A DNA stretch of 64,000 nt from Microbulbifer sp. MKSA007 (GCA_032615215.1 CP128433.1:3617501-3681500), one strand, 5' to 3'; positions 25,402-34,016 are shown, counted from the stretch's first letter. The notes: generated by a model not told the origin, from the letters alone. Made by a program: numbers and translations.

Positions 25402-25494
25402 GGCAGTTATCTCCTTTATAAATGCGCTTAATAGATAGCCATCAATAATAGCTAGTCATATTGATAACTATTTCAAGAGTATTTCTATCTCCAT

Positions 25495-26345
25495 TCGTAA
25501 GTTTGACTCCAATGTAAATCATTGCATTTCTGGTTACATACCCAGGGCTTTTCTTTGTGGGAAAGATGCCCAACCCGAGAAAGATTATGAGCATCAGCGT
25601 CAGTGTATTGAGAGTAGAATGCAAAAGCTAGTCGCCATCTTTGCGTTCGATATTGCAGCCTATGCTGTAATGAGCAACCACTACTGACTACTGTATTGTG
25701 CTCTATATCGGCGCAGAAGCCGCCAAAACTTGGTCCGATACCGAGGTCATTACTCGCTGGCAAGAGCTTTTAGAACTTAAGTGCTAGCTCAACGTTTCCT
25801 CAAGGGACACTCTTGATTCCAGCGAAATGGAAAAGCTCAATGAGCCTATTGCTCGTCAGGACAATGCAGTAGACAAGCTTTTGGGAGGGGCGTTTCAAGT
25901 CTCAGGCTTTGTTGGGTAGCAGGCGCTGACAGACTGCATGGCCCATATGGGTCTCAACTCTGTCCGAGCCAAAGTATCCAAAATCCCGGAGGGGCGAATT
26001 TCACCTCGATCCGACAGCGAATTAACGCAACGGCTACTGGTAAGCAGCCCAGATGCTCTGCGGTGAACGCAAAGCGGGCTGCCCTTCCAGCTGGATCACT
26101 ATCTCGAGCGGGTTGACTGGAGTGACCGACAACTTAACTCACAGAAACGGAGAGCTATTGATGAAAATATCCCCCAATTCATCAACGGTTGGGGATTCCA
26201 ACAAAACACTGGCCCTATATAAACCGCAACTTTGAGAGCCGCTTTAAGTGCTTGGTGGGCTCGGCGGAATTGGTGTGGCAGGTCTGTTCCCAGTAGGGTA
26301 AGCGCTGGATACATGGACTGCGAGACTGCCAACTCTTGATTATCC
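25495..26345 (+). pseudogene. Decayed RAYT/Y1-type transposase, copy 2
   Basis: Nearly full-length but frame-disrupted relative of the intact gene at 28028. Recognisable landmarks in order: CATTTCTGGTTACATACCCAGGGC (CVSRCVRRAF region, altered), GATATTGCAGCCTATGCTG then TAATGAGCAACCACTAC (AAYAVMSNHY, the HUH motif region, with a stop right after), GTCATTACTCGCTGGCAAG, CGTTTCAAGTCTCAGGC, and AACTTTGAGAGCCGCTTTAA. It ends near CTGCGAGACTGCC. Confidence 0.75.
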
Positions 26346-26539
26346 ACAAACTCAACCTATCTACGCCGAATCTCCACCTGTATTGGAGTTGATGTACCAT
26401 CTGCCGTATGGTGACCTACAAATTTTGCCTATTTCCAAGCGCTTCTACTCTGTAGGCTAATCTGCGGGTACTTAATAGGCTGCCTGTCAAGCAACTGACC
26501 CCATTCCCTAGTCTTTGGTTGTCCAGGATTACTTCATCC

Positions 26540-27817
26540 TTATGATAACCATGTTACTCCGTAACTAACGTATTCCTCTTCATTGGTACTTATAGTGTAA
26601 ATACCCGTATCCAAATCCCTAAGTAAATTTATATAGCGCTCAGCCATACACATGACACTAATACGACCACCTATTATCATTTTACCTAGTACATACTCAA
26701 TCTTTTCCTCTGTGAAATTCTTTTGGACACCGTCTAAATCAATGCCATTCCACTTAGGATCAAGCATCGTGACAATATCTGTCAAAGTAAACTGTCTAAT
26801 ATTTAGATCTAAAAGGTATCCCAATAAATTGTAAAGCATACTTACATACGGAAAGAGTAGAAAATCACTAAACCTATACCAAGACAACACAGAATCAGGT
26901 GTAACTTCCTTGATTAAGGTAAAATTACCTTCTGAAATTTGTCGCTTATTTAACTTAACATTATTCGCGCATAAAGATTTCCAAATTTTTTTCAGTTTAT
27001 CTTTTTCATTTTTTTTAAGTGGTTTACATTGGGACACGAGGCTTTGGAAATTTTGAGAAGTAACAGATACCTTAGAAATGTCAGCCTTTCTTTCCAATAA
27101 AATATCAACCACTTCCGCTACTTTCTTACGCCCCCTAAAATCTCCAATTCCAAAATCACGGCTAAGAGCATGCATTAGAGCTGTAGCCCCATTCAAATCT
27201 ATAGCATTAACTTCTGCACCATTATCTAGCAGCCAATTAACTTGGGAAACATTTGAAAAAGCACAAGCTCTCATCAATGCTGTAGAGCCTGTCCACTGGT
27301 TTTTTGCATCACATTCAACCCCAAAATCCAGCAATTTTTTCATTACCGAAATTGACATTTCAGATCTTTTTTCTACTGATGACTTTATAACGGCATCATA
27401 TATTACGGGTATTGGAGAATCGGTTAAAAACGGATCACTTTCTATAAGCCAGTAAGCAGTTGCCCATGCGCCTTCATGACATGCTACACCTGTAATGCTT
27501 TTTCCTTGACAAATATTTCTGTCTAAGTCCTTTTGTTGCAATTCAGCGAATACGGAAAATAGCTGCTTATTTCTCTTTTCAATTGAATTTATCGAGTCAA
27601 TGGATTTCTCAATCATAATAATTGACGTGAGCCACAGCGGAGAATTACCAAAAAAAGACAACCCTTCTGGTTTAATATTTACATCTTGTCCAGACTCTAT
27701 ATATTTTATGAAATCACTCGTGTATTGCAGTCCAGCAGACTTCTTCTCACTTACTTTCTTCGAGTTAATTATTATATATGCACTTTCTTTTAATAATTCT
27801 ACAAGTTCTATATTCAA
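26540..27817 (-). CDS. Ankyrin-repeat protein
   Basis: 425 aa, no signal peptide. At least two consecutive ankyrin repeats at about residues 174-240: TGSTALMRACAFSNVSQVNW-LLDNGAEVNA, then NGATALMHALSRDFGI with VVDILLERKADI. Degenerate units probably lie on either side. The C-terminal third (SWYRFSDFLLFPYVSMLYNL) is different and not recognised. Ankyrin repeats mediate protein binding; in bacteria they occur in regulators and in effectors or defence proteins. It lies between decayed and intact RAYT transposases, near a nuclease and a retron. The low GC content relative to the core genes suggests acquisition. Confidence 0.75.
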   Translation of the reverse strand: MNIELVELLKESAYIIINSKKVSEKKSAGLQYTSDFIKYIESGQDVNIKPEGLSFFGNSPLWLTSIIMIEKSIDSINSIEKRNKQLFSVFAELQQKDLDRNICQGKSITGVACHEGAWATAYWLIESDPFLTDSPIPVIYDAVIKSSVEKRSEMSISVMKKLLDFGVECDAKNQWTGSTALMRACAFSNVSQVNWLLDNGAEVNAIDLNGATALMHALSRDFGIGDFRGRKKVAEVVDILLERKADISKVSVTSQNFQSLVSQCKPLKKNEKDKLKKIWKSLCANNVKLNKRQISEGNFTLIKEVTPDSVLSWYRFSDFLLFPYVSMLYNLLGYLLDLNIRQFTLTDIVTMLDPKWNGIDLDGVQKNFTEEKIEYVLGKMIIGGRISVMCMAERYINLLRDLDTGIYTISTNEEEYVSYGVTWLS

Positions 27818-27904
27818 TTTTTTCCATCACCATTATCAGCTACTTTGTTTCAGCATGTCGTTCTATCTGCCATTCAGAATGGTAAATAGGAAACCCTGAA
27901 CACG

Positions 27905-27969
27905 CACCAAATAGAAAGTATAAGGGTATTTCCGGACACCCACCAAATAGAAAGTATAAACCGCCAGCC
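27905..27969 (+). repeat. 19-bp direct repeat upstream of the RAYT transposase
   Basis: CACCAAATAGAAAGTATAA occurs at 27905-27923 and again at 27951-27969. Immediately before the second copy is CCGGACACC, which is inverted relative to GGGTGTCCTGG after the transposase gene (about 29207-29217). Confidence 0.75.
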
Positions 27970-28027
27970 CTATTGACAAAAGGATGAAACCCTTCAGGAT
28001 ACTGTATATTTATACAAACCAATACGC

Positions 28028-29023
28028 GTGCCGCCAATGACTCTACCCCGAAGCACCCAGATATCTCTGGATGCAACACCTTATTATCACTGCGTTTCCC
28101 GCTGTGTACGCCGTGCATTTCTCTGTGGCAGAGATAGTAAGTCCGGAAAAGATTACGAATATCGGCGCGAGTGGATTGAAAACCGTATGTATAAATTGGC
28201 CGAGGTGTTTGCGTTAGATATTGCCGCCTATGCAGTAATGAGTAATCACTACCATATAGTGCTCTATATCGACAGAGAAGCTGCTAGCAAGTGGTCTCTC
28301 AAAAAGGTAATTACTCGCTGGCAAAAACTGTTCAAAGCTTCCAGCTTGGCTCAGCGCTATCTTCAGGGCGATACCCTCGATCACTGTGAGGTAACTAGGC
28401 TAAAAGAAGTCGTTTCTCTATGGCGGGAGCGTCTAATGGATATCAGCTGGTTTATGCGCTGCTTAAACGAATCTATCGCTCGCCAGGCCAACGCTGAGGA
28501 CAATTGTGCAGGCCGCTTTTGGGAGGGCCGTTTTAAGTCCCAAGCCTTACTAGATGAAAGAGCCCTTGCTGCCTGCATGGCCTATGTAGACCTCAACCCG
28601 ATCCGTGCCAATATTGCCAAGACCCCTGAAGACTCCGATTACACTTCGATTCAACAGCGTATTCGTGCCGCAGTCTCAGGCAAGCAGCCCAAAAGTCTAC
28701 TTCCGTTTGTCGGCGGTGAGCGTTTGAGTATGCCGAAAGGGCTACCTTTTCAGCTGGATCACTATTTGGAGCTAGTAGACTGGAGTGGCCGACATTTAGA
28801 TCCCAGAAAACGAGGCTGTATTGCCGAAAACACACCTTCCATCCTGGAGCGGCTTGGTATCTCACCCAAGCACTGGCTCTATCTCAACCGAAATTTTGAA
28901 AGTCGCTTTAAAGGCTTGGTAGGATCAGTGAAGGTGGTACAGCAAGCCTGTAGCCAGCTCAATAAACGCTGGGTACACGGTATTGGTGACTGCCGGCGCT
29001 TCCTCTCAGCTACCCCCCACTAA
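28028..29023 (+). CDS. RAYT / IS200-like Y1 transposase (REP-associated type), intact
   Basis: 331 aa. The N-terminal TPYYHCVSRCVRRAFLCG and the HUH metal-binding motif in YAVMSNHYHIVLY (His-x-His at about residues 73-75) place it in the Y1 transposase fold used by TnpA-REP (RAYT) proteins, which cut and join single-stranded DNA at palindromes. A long insert follows, then SWFMRCLNESIARQANAEDN and GRFWEGRFKSQALL. The usual nucleophile Tyr in the segment N-E-x-Y appears as Ile here, as I remember for this longer subfamily; Tyr in MAYVDLNPIRA is another candidate. GGACACCC inverted repeats flank the gene. Decayed relatives lie at 24255, 25495 and 21728. Confidence 0.82.
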   Translation: MPPMTLPRSTQISLDATPYYHCVSRCVRRAFLCGRDSKSGKDYEYRREWIENRMYKLAEVFALDIAAYAVMSNHYHIVLYIDREAASKWSLKKVITRWQKLFKASSLAQRYLQGDTLDHCEVTRLKEVVSLWRERLMDISWFMRCLNESIARQANAEDNCAGRFWEGRFKSQALLDERALAACMAYVDLNPIRANIAKTPEDSDYTSIQQRIRAAVSGKQPKSLLPFVGGERLSMPKGLPFQLDHYLELVDWSGRHLDPRKRGCIAENTPSILERLGISPKHWLYLNRNFESRFKGLVGSVKVVQQACSQLNKRWVHGIGDCRRFLSATPH

Positions 29024-29094
29024 TCTAGCCCTACTCCAGACATTCGATAGCACGATTGCCGGTTTTATATCCAAAAATTGCGCTACCTACAGAC

Positions 29095-29345
29095 TGAACA
29101 CAACCCCCCTGTATTCCACCCCCTTACCCCTAAATCAGAGAGGAAGAACCACCAAAGCTGGTGCTTGCCACGTAACGGACACTTCTCCCCCAATCTTTGG
29201 GTGTCCTGGATTTGCTGCCTCTAATCCACCCTTACTCCAAACTCTCTCTGCCAGGAGAGTCAACGCTCTACTCAAGCCCCCTAAAACCTGAATACAAATT
29301 CCCTGTATTTCACGTCGCTTACCCATAAATTAGAGATAAAGAGTC
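29095..29345 (+). repeat. Tandem diverged non-coding repeat after the transposase
   Basis: A motif of about 50 bases, roughly CTGAAyACAAwyCCCTGTAT then TyCAC…CTTACCC…TAAATyAGAGA, occurs at about 29095-29147 and again at 29288-29340. A more decayed version follows transposase copy 1 near 24698-24750. Confidence 0.6.
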
Positions 29346-29556
29346 TCCAGAACTTGGGTCTATCACGTATCTAACATCTCTTTCCTATCTTTGGGCGTTC
29401 AGACTCCTGAGCAATTCTTAAAGAATACAGAGCGCCGTAAAGGGATGAAAGAATGTATGTATGTCACCCCACTTTCTAGATATTTAACACGTTTATTCTA
29501 CATCCACATCAGTCTTATTTATTTTCCATCCGCTATACTGTACAACTAGGATAGCA
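29346..29556. other. Intergenic region between the transposase repeats and the nuclease
   Basis: Low-GC DNA without recognised genes; CTTTGGG-type remnants of the transposase-associated repeat continue to about 29415. Confidence 0.4.
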
Positions 29557-29585
29557 TTGTAAAAAAAGTCAAACATAGGTATATC
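29557..29585 (+). promoter_or_regulatory. Candidate promoter of the DUF262 nuclease
   Basis: TTGTAA (29557-29562), a 17-base spacer and TATATC (29580-29585), about 80 bases upstream of ATG 29667. Confidence 0.35.
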
Positions 29586-29666
29586 TTTATTTTTTATTTC
29601 ACCCGTGCGCCAGCGATAAAATATATGTAAAATGTTTTTTTCGGTATTAAAAGGTTATATCTTCAG

Positions 29667-31319
29667 ATGGAAGCAAAAGAATGCAAAATTCAAGACATCC
29701 TTACAGAAAACAAGAGGTTCATTATCCCCCCATATCAGCGTCCTTACAGCTGGAATCAAGATAACGCAGAACAGTTAATTGATGACATCATCCAAAGTTA
29801 CATGTCAGATGAGACAGAATACTTCATTGGAAGTATGATTTGTATAAGTCAGGGCCAAAACTCTTTTGAAGTTGTTGATGGACAACAGCGACTTACTACT
29901 CTAAGCCTAATCGTCTCTCAGTTAAAAAGACAAATTGATCATCAAGGTGTTAAAGATGACCTTCAGAAACGTATTCTGCCAATCGATGTATATTCAGATG
30001 AAACCGATGAGCCAAGACTTGTTGTAAGAAGTAAAGAATTACCTCTCTATAAACACTATATACTTCAAAATAAGGCAGAATATTTACCCGAGAAGCCGAC
30101 AGATACAGAATTATTATTCATTGAGAATCAAAAAATAATCGGCAATGTGCTTAATTCATATGGAGAATCAGAGCTAAAAAATATCGCTAAATATATCCTT
30201 CATAACGTATATGTTGTATTTGTTCAAACTAATGATGTCGCTTCATCATTTAGGCTGTTTAATGTTCTAAATAATCGAGGATTACCCTTAAGTAACGCTG
30301 ATTTATTAAAAAATAACTTATTTGAATCCGCACGCACACAAAATAAGGATTCTTCGCAGGTAGAGGACGCCTGGGCAGAAATCGAAGACCTAGTCGGAGT
30401 TAGTAGGCTTGACAAATTTCTCACCTTACACAAATTTTCTGAGAAAAAAGATCGGGATAGGGTGGTACAGAAAGGGCTTGACAGCTTTACTGCTAGCTTG
30501 GCGGATGAATTCAAATCTGATGCGGTGGAAATGTCGCTGGCTTTATTAAGCTCCGCAAAGAACTATACTAAAATTCTAGATATTGATTTTGATGATTATG
30601 GACTAGTTCGACGCATCACATCCCTATCTCAATTATCCAATGACGAATGGATGCCTCCTTTAGTTGCTTTTTTAAATAGGATTTCTAGATATGGTGACCT
30701 TGATAAGGAGCAATTTTCTCAATTTGTCGAGGTATTTGAAAAGGCATATATGCAGGGCTGGATCAAAAAGCAAGTTAAGAGTCAAAGGGAAATGGTTTGC
30801 TACTCCGCTTTAGTTGCAATCAACAATCGCCATTCATTTGAAGAAATACTTGAGTTCATTCGAGCCCATGCTGACAACGATGGATTCATTACTGCTCTAG
30901 ACTCTGAGCTATATGAGCCAAGACCAAACCAAGTCAACCTAATAAAAGCTATATTACTAAGATATGATGCAGAACAGCAAGATATCAGTGTAACGAAGAC
31001 ATATAATGGCAGAATAACAATAGAGCATATTCTACCTCAGAAACTCTCCAATGATTACTGGCATTCTAGGTTCAATAGCAAAGAACATTCGGAGTGGCTT
31101 CATAAGTTAGGAAACCTGACATTGATTAGTGGCTCAAAAAACTCGGAAGCGCAAAACAGTGACTTTATAAAAAAGAAAGCAATCTATGAAAAATTAAATA
31201 GCAAAAGCTCTTTTGATATAACAAGAGACATATGTAAAATTGATGAATGGAATTTGACTACATTAAAACAGAGACATGAGAACATGAAGTCAGAGTTAAT
31301 TAGTTTGTGGGTGGTATAG
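29667..31319 (+). CDS. DUF262/DUF1524 (GmrSD-like) nuclease
   Basis: 550 aa. The N-terminal DUF262 (ParB/Srx-like nucleotide-binding) domain shows IIPPYQRPYSWN at residues 19-30 and VVDGQQRLTTLS at 70-80, whose DGQQR motif hydrolyses a nucleotide. The C-terminal DUF1524 HNH-type nuclease domain shows ITIEHILPQ at about 450 and LHKLGNLTLISGSKNS at about 478-493. This fused architecture is that of GmrSD-type IV restriction enzymes, which cut modified phage DNA, and of the related single-gene systems. It is a stand-alone gene with its own promoter-like sequence, next to a retron. Low GC marks it as acquired. The exact specificity cannot be predicted. Confidence 0.88.
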   Translation: MEAKECKIQDILTENKRFIIPPYQRPYSWNQDNAEQLIDDIIQSYMSDETEYFIGSMICISQGQNSFEVVDGQQRLTTLSLIVSQLKRQIDHQGVKDDLQKRILPIDVYSDETDEPRLVVRSKELPLYKHYILQNKAEYLPEKPTDTELLFIENQKIIGNVLNSYGESELKNIAKYILHNVYVVFVQTNDVASSFRLFNVLNNRGLPLSNADLLKNNLFESARTQNKDSSQVEDAWAEIEDLVGVSRLDKFLTLHKFSEKKDRDRVVQKGLDSFTASLADEFKSDAVEMSLALLSSAKNYTKILDIDFDDYGLVRRITSLSQLSNDEWMPPLVAFLNRISRYGDLDKEQFSQFVEVFEKAYMQGWIKKQVKSQREMVCYSALVAINNRHSFEEILEFIRAHADNDGFITALDSELYEPRPNQVNLIKAILLRYDAEQQDISVTKTYNGRITIEHILPQKLSNDYWHSRFNSKEHSEWLHKLGNLTLISGSKNSEAQNSDFIKKKAIYEKLNSKSSFDITRDICKIDEWNLTTLKQRHENMKSELISLWVV

Positions 31320-31563
31320 ATCCAACATCACTTAGCCATGTGCAGCGAAATGCCAGCGCTGCACGCGACCTTTCTATAGACAGATACTAGGGTATAACAC
31401 TATCTCTTTATCTTCGTCCAGAAACTAGAATGACTTCACCGCTTTTCAGTTTCAGCTATCTTCTTTTACGGCTTACATATAAGAATTCAGAATAGTTAAC
31501 GTCAAAAAAACCTATAGATACTCAGAACTATCGCTCCACATTACCCCAAAAATATCCCTGTAG
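31320..31563. other. Convergent intergenic spacer between nuclease and retron
   Basis: About 240 bases separating the 3' ends of the plus-strand nuclease and the minus-strand reverse transcriptase; no strong terminator recognised. Confidence 0.4.
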
Positions 31564-32529
31564 TTATCGTAAACTATTTTGATTAACAGCACGTACACCT
31601 ATAAATCGCCTATGATCAACAAATTTTTGCATGAGCTGGCGATACCTGCCGTTAAATTGCCCAACTGAGGCCAAGTGGCCAATTAGCTTGTGAAATCCAT
31701 AAACCACTTCTGGTGATTCATACACATTCTGCGCCCCCTTTATATCCTCTTTTAACTTTTTAATTAACTCCGATATCAACTTTCTTTCCCTGTCTCTAAC
31801 TCGAAGTGCCTCTCCCTGCACAACAACTCCTGTCACAATTTTTGGTGTTTTAGGATTGTAAAGTCTCACTTTATGGCATTCATATCCGCCAAGCTCACCT
31901 ATTTTTTTTGCAACATAGCTTCCAAAATTTTGAGATACCTTTTCTCCTGAAAAAACCAGATCGTCAACATAGAGAGTAAAATTAATACCGCGACTTTTAG
32001 AATAAAAGTGTAAATGGTCAAACAGCCCCTTGTTCACCCAGAAAGCTATTGACTGACTGATAGGGCTGCCAGTCGGAAGAATCCCGTTTACGCAGCAAAT
32101 TTTTGACATGGTTTGAGCAATGTCTTTTGAGCATCTAAAGACTTTATAAAAACACCTGAAGACTTGCTCTTCAGTTGTATTAGCGTAGAAACTCTTAATA
32201 TCCAACTTTAAAAGCTTGGTTTTTGCAGCATGAACCCTTGCATTTGTAACATTGGACCTTTTCTTAACTCCAGAGTGAAGATATTCAGGAGTTTCTATGC
32301 GAGATAGCAATCCGTTTATTCTTCCATGGACACGCTTAAGTTGATATTTAGGAACCTGAAGATCTCTACTTGACTCAAGCTTAGCAAAATAATAATTATC
32401 ACTCCCTTTCCTTTTGATCGCTCTTAGGGTTGATAATTTGAGACCTAAAATTATTGCAAGTCGACCATGAGACTTGACTTTATAGAGTGCACTTTGATTT
32501 AAAGGATGTTTTTTCTTATTTTTCATCAA
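31564..32529 (-). CDS. Retron reverse transcriptase
   Basis: 321 aa, the usual size of retron RTs. Motif 3 is KLLKLDIKSFY (catalytic Asp110). Motif 4 is GILPTGSPISQSIAFWVNK. Motif 5 is YVDDLVFSG (Asp189-Asp190). The retron-specific VTG motif is present in IVTGVVV (232-234), where the RT recognises its own ncRNA. NARVH at 96-100 fits the N-A-x-x-H pattern associated with retrons, though it lies ahead of motif 3. The C-terminal VVYGFHKLIGHLASVGQF and RYRQLMQKF match the thumb region of retron RTs. The gene overlaps the upstream HTH gene by 14 bases, so the two are co-translated. Upstream lies a matching structured RNA (32849-33199). Confidence 0.93.
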   Translation of the reverse strand: MMKNKKKHPLNQSALYKVKSHGRLAIILGLKLSTLRAIKRKGSDNYYFAKLESSRDLQVPKYQLKRVHGRINGLLSRIETPEYLHSGVKKRSNVTNARVHAAKTKLLKLDIKSFYANTTEEQVFRCFYKVFRCSKDIAQTMSKICCVNGILPTGSPISQSIAFWVNKGLFDHLHFYSKSRGINFTLYVDDLVFSGEKVSQNFGSYVAKKIGELGGYECHKVRLYNPKTPKIVTGVVVQGEALRVRDRERKLISELIKKLKEDIKGAQNVYESPEVVYGFHKLIGHLASVGQFNGRYRQLMQKFVDHRRFIGVRAVNQNSLR

Positions 32530-32827
32530 ACTTTTTTAAGTTAAAACCTAATTGAAGGTAAAAAAGAAAAATTGAAAGAGCTGCAGACTGAAGCCCTTGA
32601 ACAAGTTTACCTTTTTCCATAGGGCCAACTAACAAAGCCTCTAAGTATTTTGGCTTAAGATCTAATTTATATGAATACCAGTCGATGAGCTGTTTGGAGA
32701 TTGGTGATGAACCTGACTCAATAGAGCAGAGTAGCCCAATTGGTACTTTAGAGTTGTTACTCACTTCTGAGACACTTAAATTAAGTGCTTTTCTCAAACA
32801 TATCAGTGTACGAAGGTTCTTAGTCAT
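32516..32827 (-). CDS. Retron-associated HTH protein
   Basis: 103 aa. The N-terminal XRE-type helix-turn-helix is RTLICLRKALNLSVSEVSNN … VPIGLLCSIESGSSPISKQL. The C-terminal LQSAALSIFLFYLQLGF is hydrophobic enough to be a membrane-associated or dimerising helix. It sits between the retron ncRNA and the RT, overlapping the RT by 14 bases and starting 22 bases after the a2 arm. This order (ncRNA, HTH, RT) fits the HTH-containing class (type VI in the published retron classification). The HTH protein would be the effector or a regulator of the system; which is not evident from sequence. Confidence 0.8.
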   Translation of the reverse strand: MTKNLRTLICLRKALNLSVSEVSNNSKVPIGLLCSIESGSSPISKQLIDWYSYKLDLKPKYLEALLVGPMEKGKLVQGLQSAALSIFLFYLQLGFNLKKFDEK

Positions 32828-32848
32828 GCTCAGGGGAGGAGTTTTATT

Positions 32849-33199
32849 GGTTGAATGTAGGCAGATGGTGCTCTTTGGCAGGCACCGAGATGCCTTACTT
32901 AGAGAGCCGGTAGAGCGAAACCCAGCGTGGATGCTAGAACAATGATAGCGGTTTTAACCAGCCATATCAGGACTGCTCCCAATACTCTAATAAAAAGAGC
33001 TAACACTCTAGGATGCTGTATAAAACGTCCTAGACTACCGACACACCGCCCCCCCAAGGGCCTTCAAGCGAGAAAAAACTGAGTTCATAAAAAAATTATC
33101 TCCTATTAGATACGGTGCTTGCGGACCTGCTAACACCTCACAGAGTATCTAGGAGTTCTCACTAGAGAAATATTGGGAGGTTTTATCTGCCTACCAACC
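32849..33199 (-). ncRNA. Retron ncRNA (msr-msd) flanked by a1/a2 inverted repeats
   Basis: On the minus strand the RNA begins GGTTGGTAGGCAGAT (a1, 33185-33199) and ends ATCTGCCTACATTCAACC (a2, 32849-32866). The two arms pair over TAGGCAGAT/ATCTGCCTA plus GGTTG/CAACC. Inside are a long stem with arms at 33145-33155 and 33100-33113, holding a nested GGTG/CACC stem; a stem TCTAGGA/TCCTAGA (33007-33013 with 33028-33034); and GGTGC/GCACC (32867-32871 with 32881-32885). The layout directly upstream of HTH-RT is the retron hallmark. About 351 nt is longer than many msr-msd RNAs. The branching guanosine was not assigned. Confidence 0.75.
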
Positions 33200-33200
33200 A

Positions 33201-33303
33201 GCACGAGCTCACAGCTCGTGCGATCCGGGCGCGCCCGAGCGAGACTAAGCGTGAGCGCCTCACCGGAACAGTTAGAGATAATCTCCACGGAACCTTAAGT
33301 TCC
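33201..33303. repeat. Cluster of five short palindromes
   Basis: In order: GCACGAGCT-CAC-AGCTCGTGC (33201-33221), CGGGCGCGCCCG (33226-33237), GTGAG-CGC-CTCAC (33251-33263), GAGAT-A-ATCTC (33275-33285), GGAAC-CTTAA-GTTCC (33289-33303). All are perfect. They lie directly upstream of the retron a1 arm on the minus strand. Confidence 0.8.
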
Positions 33304-33771
33304 AATTTTTGACTTACGTCTTTCTGTGATAAACATTCCCTGGTAGTAATTTCTCACCACCCGAAAGCCAAATGCATATTAATGAAATTTTATACCAATG
33401 TAAATCTATGAAATAGATCAAAATTCCAAGCGGAAAAGAAAATCCTTTGCCAACTTCAAAATGCAGTTAAGAGACTTTTGAACTATTCAGTGATGCCTAT
33501 GGCTTTCAGAGCAATTCATTATTAAGACCCTTTTCGCAGGAGTACCTAGATCTCTCAAGCAGCCACAGTGTAGAGTGTGAGTCGCTCTGCAGGACACATG
33601 CAGCACCCCTTAAAGCCAAAACTACTGGGTTGTTGGTCTTTGACTGCGGCTATTTGCAGCGAGCTGCGCTTAACATCTGCCGCCTTCAAGACCCAAAAAT
33701 ATTGTGAAATTATTAAGAGAATCCTAAGAAAGAGTTTTTCTCAAACCTACCCTTCACAAAGTTCCACCCAC
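33304..33771. other. Intergenic region between defence island and tRNA-Pro
   Basis: About 470 bases without a recognised gene, integrase fragment or second copy of the tRNA 3' end. A short plus-strand frame at 33577-33786 has no support. Confidence 0.5.
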
Positions 33772-33797
33772 AAAAAAACCCGCTAAAAAGCGGGTTT
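33772..33797 (-). terminator. Terminator downstream of tRNA-Pro
   Basis: Stem AAACCCGCT / AGCGGGTTT (33776-33784 with 33789-33797). Read on the minus strand it is followed by a T-run (A7 at 33772-33778 on the plus strand). Confidence 0.85.
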
Positions 33798-33825
33798 CTT
33801 GGCCGTTGCGATGCAACGATATATA

Positions 33826-33902
33826 TGGTCGGAGCGGCCGGATTTGAACCGACGACCACCACACCCCCAGTGTGGTGCGCTACCAGGCTGCGCTACGCTC
33901 CG
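33826..33902 (-). tRNA. tRNA-Pro (GGG)
   Basis: 77 nt including CCA on the minus strand. Acceptor CGGAGCG pairs with CGCTCCG. The D-arm is GCGCAGCCTGGTAGCGC-like. The anticodon stem CCACA/TGTGG holds loop CTGGGGG, giving anticodon GGG. The T-loop is TTCAAAT. It follows the merR-like gene on the same strand and is the 3' end of the conserved operon; the accessory island begins just beyond it. Confidence 0.95.
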
Positions 33903-34016
33903 ATTTTGAAAAATCGTTCACTTCGCTAAGTGATTGATTTTTAAAGACATCGTGTCTCGATGTGGCGTGAATCATACCTGAGTGCGGCTGGATTGCAAGC
34001 CCAGGTTTACAGTTTT

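Noticed and set aside
33201..33303. CRISPR array
   Set aside because: The palindromes differ from each other and there are no repeated units with regular spacers; no cas genes are present.
33826..33902. Integrative element with att duplication at tRNA-Pro
   Set aside because: No second copy of the tRNA 3' end and no integrase were seen within the accessory side of the window.
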